Shown: positions 23,101 to 35,100 of the stretch, piece by piece | Layout of the letters: every line of letters starts with the position of its first letter | How positions within the stretch are numbered: the stretch's first letter is position 1 | Assembly (NCBI RefSeq): GCF_032362555.1 | Contig: NC_083509.1 | Span: forward strand, 6,471,001 to 6,535,000 | Direction of reading: 5' to 3' | DNA length: 64,000 nt | Source of the DNA: Amyelois transitella | Taxonomy: Eukaryota > Arthropoda > Insecta > Lepidoptera > Pyralidae | Translations under genes and position numbers: made by a program | The notes under the pieces: model-generated | Database searches by the model: none | What the model was told of the DNA's origin: nothing | What the model saw: the letters and a program-made list of their open reading frames with translations, nothing else

Positions 23101-26100
23101 TTCTTATTTATTGATTATACTCATAGAAATACTTACGTTTTACTTAGGCATTTATTGAGCACACAAAGGAAGAATATGATGAACTTGTACAAATGGTCAT
23201 GACGTTGAAGGAAAGTGAAAGTAAATTACAAAGTATTTTGCTAGAAAATAAGCCCGATAATGTAGAAGTCCCTGCCGATGAAACAACAGCTGAATGTGGT
23301 TTGCTTGTTGATTCAGTAAGTGAACACTCTGAAAGTACTTCAGTCCAAATTCCAAATAATCCTTGTATTGTTATAACTACCAATGATAACAATACAAGCA
23401 ACAGTCTCAAAAAAGTAACCAATATAGAAAACGAACAGATCAATAAGACAATGCAGAATATTAAAAATATTGACAGTGAAGACAATACAACTGAAGCAGG
23501 TCATGTTGTTGAAACGCCTTCAGAAGATATGGTTAAACAACCCGACATTTTAAAACACTTTGTAAATACTGAAGGGGAGTCTGAGAACAAAGTTGTAATA
23601 GAAGAAATAGAGACTCTTCCGGCTCCTGAAGCAGAAGTTAAAAAAGACGATCAACATCTGAACGAGGAGTTAAGAAAAAATATACTATCTTGTGTCGAAA
23701 AGGTAGCAATGATTGAGGAAATGAAAAGTGGAAAATCGAAAGATTTTAATAATAACAACGACGACAAGGTTATCACGACTATATACTGTGTGCTCTAAGA
23801 AGTGTGCTGCCTGATCGTTATAAAGTCCTAGCATGAAACAAACGCGATCTCTAACATCGTTATTTTCCATCAACATGTTCTTCTGTTATTTTTTATTTTG
23901 GTTTTTTATTGTTGTATATTTTATTTTTTCATGTTGTTACTAAATGCCCAACAAAATATTAATGTTTTGTGGATACTCATGCTGTTAACATAATAACAGT
24001 CTTAATTAACTAATTAGTCAAATCCTTTTTCTATATTTATTTTCATCACTGTCTTTGTTGTTAACAGGACCTTGTGACTAGACCAGTGTCGGTGCAAAGC
24101 AATGGGTCTATGTACAGTGAAAATGAATTGTGGCAAAATGAAATTAAAAATAAAATGGAGTTATCGCAGATGCGATTGGCTGCTCTGAAACAACAGCAGA
24201 AAAGGCTTCTCAAATATCAGGTGAGAATCTAATTTGTGGTTGCATGCATGGATTAAGTTGATAGTATTAGTGAACAGAGATTACAAAGAGGCTACAAAAA
24301 TCAGTACAAATTGTTTTCGTTCAAAATTGATTTATATTATATATATTAAATTCTTTACAGGAGGAAGCTAAACAGCAGTTGGAGGAAATTAATAGAGAAA
24401 GACAACAAGACATACAACCGTCGACTTCACATGATAACTTTAGTGGAATGCAGGTACGATAATTTATCAACATAACTAAGTCCGAGGGTGTTGGTTTTTC
24501 AATGCAAATGGATACACGTATTGTTTATGAATGAATAATTTATTCGTCAAGATATTTAATGATTATGACTTAATGAATAAATAAGTTTGCCATGTGAAGT
24601 AATCCCAAAATTTATTTGTAAAGCTTTGTAATAAGTTTGAATAGAAATTAATACACCAGTAAAATAGTGCCTGCTTTTGGTTATGACCTTATCATTAAGA
24701 TAGTTAAATAAAAACTTTACATACACAATGGAAACAACCATACTTACTAAAGAACCCTTAATATTGGAGCTAAATTTTTGTGGATGAAATGGAAACTTTA
24801 CTGTCTTGCGCTGATTAAACTGTATATGACACAAACATTGACGTATTTGCAAATGGAATTGATGATGAATGCAAGTAAATGATTGCAAAATATAATTCGA
24901 AAAAAGGAGGTAGTTCTCAATTTGACCTTTGTTTTATATTCTAGAACCAATCGTTCGGCGGTAATTACCAACACTCTAAACTGTACGCGGCCAACCAAAT
25001 AGGCGTGGCGACGACTCTTCCCCACTCCGCAGACCTCACATCTCAGTTGCACGCGCAGATCTCAAACAATATGGAGGACCATGGACATTCGGCGCAGTCC
25101 AACCATAGCCACGACGAACGATACTCACAACGCGATACGAATGTTGGCAGTGGCGAAGTCAGTTTTTGTTATATTTTATATTTATTTAATTAACTGCAAA
25201 ACATGTAAACGACGGAAGCTAACCTACCTTTTTTACTCAATATTGGATTAGGCATCTGTTTCTCATCTCACCTGATGGTAAATCGCCTGGGGAATATCAG
25301 TTTCAGGGAAGGGAGCAGTCAATCAATCGGGGTTTTAGTTTGATTCACTGCTCTCTTGTCTTACAAATTTGAAAAATAATAAAATAATTTTACAGTCCAT
25401 TCTATTCTGGGAAATCGCTTACAGCGAATAAAATAAGGCTAGCCAGCATTGACTTTGAAAGTTCAGGCTGACTCTTTTGAGCCAGATAGTTTCCAGCACT
25501 GCCATCCCTGCCATGATACCTTTATCTACCTTCGACGAAACATATGATAAGGTGGAGGCCCAGAGTTTCTACTCCACCATTTGAAGTAAAACATTCAAAT
25601 ATAGATCTGATATTTTCAAATAATTTACGACTTTTAAGGTTTTTCTACCTCAGTTGTAACATAGACGGCATTTATATTTTTAAATACCAGGAGGCCGGTG
25701 GTGGCGGGCGAGACAGTGAGCCCGAGGACGACGAGGGGCTGCTCAACGAGCGAAGCCGCGTGCTGCAGATGAAACTGCAGGACTTGCAGATGAAGAAACA
25801 ACACATGGAGAATTTGGTACAAGACAATTTCTTTTTTAAAGGAACTCCTATATAATAAAACTTGATCTATGTGACAGCATGATGTAACTACTGTGACATA
25901 CATAGTTGCGAAAAAGATAAACCATAAAATGTATTTATTGGATCTCTGTCATCAAATAATATTCTGAGCAATAACTTAAAGTCAGGTTTAATAAAGTTGT
26001 CTTGTTTGGGCTGGGTCTTAAATGTTTATTTTATAGGTATGCCAAATTATATTATTATGCGAAGTTAGTGTAGTTATTTACCTCTCCAGTTCATGCGTTA

Positions 26101-29100
26101 TCTATTAAAGAAGGTGTAAAATCTTTTGTGGGTGAAATCGTTTTAAGCTAGTTTAGAATAAAATATAGTATTGTTTTCCGTTACACTTCACCGCAAACCG
26201 CTTCACCTTTGCTTGTCCTGTCGACACTATGCAGGTCCCATCGTAGAACCATGCTTAAACTCTCAAACCATCGTACGGCCACGTTCTCTAACTCCTTCTT
26301 GTGTTTATCATTCTTAATGTTTTCTGTATATATTAATTAGTAAATAAAATAAATAAATAACACTCGGACTTGCATACTTGTTCTTTTCCATCAGTCGAGC
26401 AATAGAATGTATGAAAATCAACGATGTAATGTAACATGGTTGATTTTCTTTATCTTTGTAATGTATTCTTTCCAGGTATCGGAATTTCAGAAATTACAAA
26501 TGGCTACCCGTTTGGCCAGTTCCCACAATACATACTCAAGTTCGGGAGAAGACAGCGCAGAAGACGAACCATCACGTAAATGTATAGCGTATATAGTGTT
26601 GTATATTTTTTCGAAATTAAAAATAATACTTTTATTTAACTTTTTTTTTATTCATTGACAGGCAACAAGGTTGGTGGGAGTGTCAAAAACGAAGATCCAT
26701 TCAAACTGATGGAAATAAAAGCTATTAAAACTGCTTTGCAAAAGACTAAAGGTATGTGATATTACTAAATTATTAGTTGAATAATTGTTGTATTACTCTT
26801 CATTGCATCATTTTTTTTTTATTATTTACAGATCTTATGCGATCTGTAGAGAATTACGAGGCTGACCATTTAAGCAATAATGACGATTCTTATCAGATTC
26901 CTGGTCATTCCAACATTCACGATAAGTAAGTAAAGTTTTTAATAAAGCATCAAAAAAGGTTTGATGAAAAATAACAATTGTTACTTTACAACCCCAGAGC
27001 AAAATATACATATAAACCTCATGTGTTACCAAGTGACTAACTGATAAACATCGTACAACTGAAACTAAAATGGTAGGAAGATGAGATTTGTTATTAATAT
27101 TCCTTGAGAAGTGTACTAAGTGAGGAACGGAAAATATATTCAAATTCAAAATGTTTATTCATTTTTATGGGTCACTTCAACATCACTTAATAATTGTCAT
27201 TATGTTATGGTTTCACAACATTGGTTGAAAAATAATACTAAAACGTTATGTTTACTGCCGCTTACAAAGCGTCAGTACAGAAGAAGCGGTAACAAACTGC
27301 ATTGCAGCATTTTCTATAACTTATATCATAAAAAAAGAAAAAGATGCTTATATTTTTGAAACATTTTAGTAAATCAGAGGGCGGCGGCAGTATGGGAGGT
27401 TGGTCTAACGATGGCAGTATGTGTCGTGTGCGCAACTCTCTCCCGCAACGACACAAGTTCACCAACGAACAGCATTCGCAACAACAACAACTACAAAATC
27501 ATCAGCTCCAACAACAACTGCAACAGACTCAACAGCTGCAGCAACAAATGCAGCAAAGCCAACAACAACATCAGCAACAACAACAGAGTGAGATTTTTAT
27601 TTGATGATGACCTGTTTTTTATTCAGGAACTTTGATTAAGCATTATTATCCTGGTAGGGCCGCCATATGAAGGTATAATATATATGCCAGTAAAAACAAT
27701 AACAAGTGGCATATTTGGGTAAATTAAATGTGCATTATGATGCACGGATTTCATATTCCCTTTGCTACGCTGGTGTGGCCACGTCCGCAAGCTATCTTGG
27801 GAACAAATGTTTGGCCATGCCGCCTAAGCCATGCCCAGGCAGAATGGAAGAGATAAAAATATGTATGTTCTAATTTGTGTAACGGATGTAATTTATTTAA
27901 ATCGACGAGCTTATTCATATATTCACACTATGAAGTGGATTAAGCGAGAAAATTATGCAGTGATCGTGGCAAATAGAAAGACGTTGCCTCTGTCTAGACA
28001 TCAAGATTTTTGAGAAAAGAGGCGTGATTTTATGTATGTAAAATTATGTTTGTAGGTCACGAAGCAAACTTAGCATCGCTGCAAGAACTCGCTCAGGAAC
28101 TACGTATGGAAACTGAGAAAATTATGGGAGAGCGTGCGCGAATCAAGGACATGATATCTAATAAAGGTCAGTGATAGAATTGAAAATCAATTTTAAATTT
28201 ATGTATGTATGTATATAATTTTAATTTATGTATGCCCTCTAACAGCGCACCCTTCCCTACAAAATCTTTTATTAAGTACTTTTTCTAGGGGGACTGACGA
28301 TACAAGTACGAACTGGCATTAATTATGTTTAAAATGAATCAATTTGTTTTATAATTTCTCCACAGTACAAAGCAAGCAAAAATGTGTGAATTCGCTCGCC
28401 AGCGGCCCCGCCGAGCGCAGACAGCAGCAGCTGCGGGCGCTGCTCGCCGACAAGCAGCGAGAACTCGAGGCGCTGCTCAACAAACAGGTGCTAACATTTT
28501 GTTGGTATAGCCCTCGCGACACTTTTGACCGTGCCGGCTTCGCTAACGGTATTGTTTGGATGGCTTGGCGAAAGTCAAGTGCCTTGCAAAAACAGAGCCA
28601 ATGACCGAACGTAGCCGACGCTGATAAATGTTCTATGACATTCCTTGACCGCAGTGTGCGCAGCTAAAGAAATAGCTTTAACAAAGCGTTGACATTACAT
28701 TAACAAGCTTCCAAAGACAGTCATGCATAGGCTATGTAAAAACGCCGTAGATTTTCTCAAACTAAACACGTGCAACTAAGATGTTACTAGTCTGAATCCA
28801 TACCTAGTATATTTTAAATCTGTAAATTTTACATCTTTCTTTGGGAGTCAGATTCACCCAATCCAGGATCATGGTCAAAAGGCGCACCCCTGACTCCTCC
28901 ACAGGGTAGAAGGCTTCTTCATTCTGGCGTTAATCCCGGATAAGAAGTAAAAGATGACTGTAGTGATGAAGAAATGTAAGAGAGAGAGAGAGAGACAAAT
29001 TCTGTGCGTACTGCAATCTTTAAGTTAAATGTCAACTTGAACAGTTTACTAAAAAGAGATAATTTATTTCTATTTCAGAAAGTGCTGAGCTCTGTGTCTG

Positions 29101-32100
29101 AAAACCAGCCAATGAAAGCGGATTCTAGGACTGCTTCTGTAGTTAACCAGTCCTATAACAGGTACTTATTTTCAGCATCCAATAAGTTTTGATTTATCAT
29201 CTACTAGAGGCCGCCCGCGACTTCGTCCGCATGGAAACCCTATCAATCCCGCGGGAACTCTGGGATAAAAAGTAGCCTATGTGTTATTCTGGGTCTTCAG
29301 CTACCTACATACCAAATTTCATGGTAATCGGTTCAGTAGTTTTTGCGTGAAAGAGTAACAAACATCCATACATCCATACAAACTTTCGCCTTTATAATAG
29401 TAGTAGGATGATATGATTTTTTGGTATCTCTAGATATAGATAGTTGTTTAACAAATCTCTGTTACTATACATCTAGAGACACAATACTTAAACATTTATA
29501 TTTTTTCTCGTGTATATTTAATAAACCTGAGGACCTAGGCATAAATGAATGATATTTTTTGGATGAAGTCCATAAGATTCACCATGAAAACACCAAATTT
29601 CATTTTAATATTGAAAATATTTCGATCCATGTATTACCTGTTTGTTATTATGATTTAAAAGATATATGTATAATGTACTATTTCTTTGTTGCACATAGTA
29701 TTTTTAAAAAACATTTTCTTTTTGTTAACAGTGAACAAGAAGATCCTGATTCACGCTCTGAACAAATATTAATGGATTCGGAACATTCTAGAGAAAATGA
29801 AAACTTTAGAGTAAGTTGATTTACCAAATATATACTGTATATATATTTGGTAATTATTTAAGTAGGTACATATAACACATGTAGTTACGTATATATCACT
29901 TGCCAAGTAGAAAGAGCCAACAATCTTGAAAAGACTGAAAGACCAGGTTAAGCTGCATGTATGGCTTCATGTTGGAATTAAGATTCAAATAGTGACAGGT
30001 TGCTAGCCCAACATCTACAAGAGAAACCCCAAGTTTATAAGCTTATCCCGTCGCCTTTTAAGACATCCATGGAAAGATATGAAGTAGTTTTTCAATGGTT
30101 GGATTTCAATTTACCTTACGTACCTACTCAAATGTTTTGAAGACATGGTGTGATACTTATGAATTTATTTTTATTCGAGGCGGGATCGGCAGCGGGCGGC
30201 GACAGCCTGCTGGGCGCGCGCCTGGGCAGCACGTACAGCGACAGCGATAGGTATACATATAAATTCATACAATTATGTATTATGAAAAAAAACTTCTAAT
30301 AATATAATACACAGATTAAGTGTATGCGAAACTTTGAGTTCCTAGATTCTCATTCAACGATAATATATGTATTTATTTAATTTGTATTTATACAATTAAT
30401 ACTTATATATGTAGATAAACATCCAAGACACAGGCTTGATCAAAAAAGGATTTTTATCATGCCTTGGTCGGGCCAAAATATACAATTAAACAAAAAAAAA
30501 ATTATATGGTTATTTTATCTTTTATCATGTACCAGGAAATAAATATATCATAGTCAAATTGTGGACTAATTATTTATCAGCAGCCAACCTCACTTTATAT
30601 ATCACTTGGGTGAATAAAACATTTATTCACTCAAGTGATATATAAAGGAGGTTCTGTCGGAAGTCGCTTCAGTAATGTTTTCAGCACAAAACACTTAACA
30701 TGTTTATAATACCTACTATTATTGCAGTGCATCTAGAAACAAATCCAATCAGAGAAATCGAGCTAGACGGAGGCAGGCGCTTGATAGACAGACTGAGGAA
30801 AACAATGTGAGTTAATCGCTGAATAACTTCAATTAAAATTATCATTTCCCATCTTAATTAGTCCCATATTAATCAAATTTAATTATATGTTCAGGTCTCG
30901 CAGTCTAACAATGTGAACCAAGCTCGACACGAACCAAGAGCGGAACCCTCTAACGTCAATATGGTGCCGCCTATAACACAAAATCGTAAGTAATTTTTAC
31001 TTATATTTTATATTTATTTTTACCTACAAGAGGAATCTCAAGTCTATTGGCGGCTAAAGGATAGCCTTAAGTCGCCTTTTAAGACACACATGGGAAAGAG
31101 AAGGAGTGGTCCTATTTTTTTTTAAATTGGCAGCACCACATGGCATGTATATAAAATTAAAAAAAATAATGTATTGATTTTTATTCAATAAGTTGTTTCA
31201 GTATGAGGTTTTATTTTTCACTTATATTAAAATATGTGTTTATATTAAGAGCAAATTTTATTTCACAGCGGATAGCACAGCAAACATGGCATACCCGCAT
31301 CTGCCCCCTCCTTGTTGGAACACGACTAAGTCTAATCAGGTAAAGAAATGTCTCCTTAACCTACGGCCTGTTAACCTGACTGGCTTTATTCAGGATCGTG
31401 GTCACAGGGAACCCGTGGCTCACGTTATTTTAATACCAGGATAGGGTTGCCATCTCTAAAATTTGGAAAACCGGACAACACGCGCAAAAACCCCGGATTT
31501 TAGAGTCCGAAAGCCGGACGTGTCAACAAGATCTTTTAAACATATATAATGCAATAAAAGGCATTTGAAAATGTCATAAATCCCTTTTTTTATTTATTCA
31601 TTATTTTAACAACACAGAATCATATTACAATTTGTTACAAATTGTTTATATAAATCAGCTTTTTTAACGGTGAATATACTTGGTTCGTCGTTCGGTGTGC
31701 GAGCATAGTGCGAGTCTCACGGGCGGCCCAAATTTTTTTTATTTATTAATTTTTTAAAACCCGGTCTACAAATAAAACCTTCCCCGGACGCTCCCCGGAT
31801 GCCCTCTTAACTAGGACAAATCCGGGGAAACCCGGACGGATGGCAAATCTATACCAGGAGGATGATGACCAAATGAAAAAATACTTAAACTTGCGATCAA
31901 CAGATTAAAATAATGGGGAAAAAGAATAGAAGCAATTCGCCATAAACGTAAAAACGTCATTTTGCCTCACCTTATTATGTCTCGTTATAAAATAAAACGA
32001 TTGTACTATTTTATTTTTGTTGCAGGACATGCGCAATCAGTTCACACAGAACAGCCATTCGCAGACTATGGACCGTTTGCTGGGGACACCACATATGTCC

Positions 32101-35100
32101 TTCCCGCCGTCTGTGCCATTCAACATGATGATGCCCTATGGTAAGAAACTCTTACAATATTAATAACATGCGTAATTTTTTTTCGTAATTAGATTTTTAT
32201 GCTGTCGACTTGATTTAATGAAATTTTCGTTAACAGATTATTGATAATTTTTTATTGCGATATTTTATAGATTTGCGATAGATGTGGAAAAATCTGCGAG
32301 TAATGTTTATTTTCCAAATAATTACATTTGTATCGTCACTAATGCAGTCATAGTAAACGTCACATATAATGGCGGACTTAAAGTTTAGGGAGTGAGTTCA
32401 TCTATCAGTATACTTCGGAACCTGGCAAGTGATTTATGCCGCCTAATACAATAACGTTGTCAGGCGTGGTGGGCGGCTGCAGCTGCGGCTGCGGGTTCTG
32501 GGGCGCGTGGTGCTGGCAGCAGCTCGCGCTGCAGCAGCGGGAGATGCTGCAGCTCAGGGACCAGCTCACACATGTACGTAAACCCATCATAGCAAAATAA
32601 CCTACCTGGAAACCCCACTCAGAACAAAAAATGTCCCTATCAAGAAATTACTCATTCGCTTCAAATGACCGTTTTTCTTTCAAATTAGACCTATTTCATA
32701 CATACATAATGTCACGCCTCTTTCCCAGAGGGGTAGGTAAACTACACCTTTAACACAATCCCTGCATCCCCATAATAAGCATTGTCACATGTGCGTGCAT
32801 CGCTGTTTTACAAATTTTTATATTGTTATGTTTAGCATTGAATTTAATGTAGGTAGAAAGAGAAATAATGAATTAATATTTGCTATGCTCGTTATTTTAG
32901 CTGGAAGAGCGCTGGCGTGCTGAGACAGCCTCGCACACCCTCAATAACCAAGTGCCGCCCGGCAATCGCGCCAATAACTATTGGGATAACTTTAGAAGGT
33001 ATATTTTTTTAATACATATTTCTTAGAATTTAATAGTCTATTTATATTGTAACTTTTAATATTTACTTTTCTTTTCAGATATTATTAGATTTTTATGGAT
33101 ATTATTTTATTTATAAACCTTTATATATATATAGCAAAATATAATTCAAATACATTAAATACAGTTTTTACCAAACAATAGAGCAAGGGTGAGAATAGTG
33201 TGTAGTTTCCCTGTATGTGAAATATCCTTGGCTTGAATACTTACACAAATGTTTTCAGATTTAACTCCGCCTAATTTTATCAAATTTTGTTTCTGGCTTA
33301 AACTAACTTTAACGTCACTCAGTGCGTGTATAAAGAGTGTTTCCTTTAATTGAATAGCTGGCACGAGCTAATTATGTTTGTGTAATTTACAGCTATTCGC
33401 GTCAAAATCTTCTGTCGGCTAACAGCAAGACAAACGCGGACGGGCACTTGGCAGTGGGCCCGGCGCACAACCCGCAGCCGCTGGTGGAGCGCTCGCACAA
33501 CAGCCTGCGGCCGGCGTCCCCGGGCGCCGCGCCCAAGCGGAACGCCGACGCCGCGCCCGCGCCGCCCGACGAGCCCTCCGCGCGGCACCCGCGCAGGAAC
33601 GTCGCGTACGAGCGATCTCTGTCGTTCTCATCCGCGCCCGACGTCTTGAACGTCAATCAGAACCTGGACACGGAGAGCGGCAACGCGACACATTCTAGAA
33701 ACACCGATGACAACGCTCCCGTGGTGTCCAATGTTAACATCAATCGTCAGGAACCCGCTTCTAACCCGTTCAGAAATTTAAATATTACCAGCCCGATACC
33801 TGAAATCGTCCAATCGCATTCCAACAATCTAAACACGAGCGCCAGTAAAAGAAAGTCATCTTCTAAACTACCGGCGAAAAACTCCACTAACAGGAGGAAT
33901 TTTACTTTGGACTATTCCCAGACTAGCAACGTTAACATCGCGAGCACATCCGAAACGCCTAATCCAAATTTAGCATCGACAAGTCGTGAAGTACACGACA
34001 AAGCAACCTCGAAACTGTTCGATTTGCTTAGAGAAAATGTTTATTCAGAAGTGACGGCCCTGATCGGCGTAAACGAGTCGCATCCCGATTTTCTTATACA
34101 ATTATTTAGAGAACTTCAACTTATTAGTTCCGATCCTCTAAGACAAAGGGTTTTACAATCAATCCGCAATGTACTATCGCATTACGATACTATTATTGAA
34201 GGCCAAAGCAATGAAAATACACTAGAAGAAAGTAGACCAGAAGATGTGACGACAACTTCAGAGACTAATAACTATCACGATTGCAATGCAACTACCCAAA
34301 ATGCTTGTACTAGTACCATACAGGTCGACAATAAGATTGTACGATTTTTGCTGCTGAAAAGTGAAGAGATATGCACCACCGAACTCCTGGAAGCATTGGC
34401 TACTCAAATTCTGTCTTCCGAGGGCCGATACACCCAACAGTCTAAAAAGAAACTTATCGACTATCTGTCCAAATACGAAGGTTTGCGAGTATGTGATATA
34501 TCGAGCGATATCATTGAAAACTTGCCACTTTTGTTATCTGGAAGCAATGACTGCGACGAATCACAGCAGTCATCGGGCCGTTCCGAGCCGTCAATACTGC
34601 AGGATGTCGCCGGCTCGCTCAACCTGTTCAGCTCCAGCGACCCCCAGTTGCATCAAATGAACGCTTGTCCTTACGACATGTGGCCGGGGCACGTTCATAT
34701 GGATATCGACGGCCACGAGTTGAACGATAACAGCCCGCGTTCGAGTCAAGAAGGAAAAATCGATTTGTTGAATTGTTCAGAGATGCAGAACGGTGATTTA
34801 GCTGAAGCGGACCAGACCCACGAGGCCAGCGAGGCGGGCGACGGGGACGTGGCGGACGCGCTGCCCGACGTCGTGGACACCGACGAGGTCACGCCCACTG
34901 AGGTAATACAACAAGTCCTGTACTGTAGATGTCTCCCACTCATCAATTGTGCTTACCGTAACGCCTAACTCATCACATGTTTCATTCATTATTTTACCAA
35001 ATATACCATTGTAAGTTGGCCAGCTAAGTAACTTATTAACATGCTAATCTATATTTTTATATATTTTATGGTATTTGGGTTTTAATGTGTAATCACCTTT

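Noticed and set aside
23144..23485. 113-codon hydrophobic minus-strand open frame
   Set aside because: Shadow of PCM1 exon 7 on the other strand.
33346..33656. Three arginine/alanine-rich minus-strand open frames
   Set aside because: Shadows of the GC-rich start of PCM1 exon 27.
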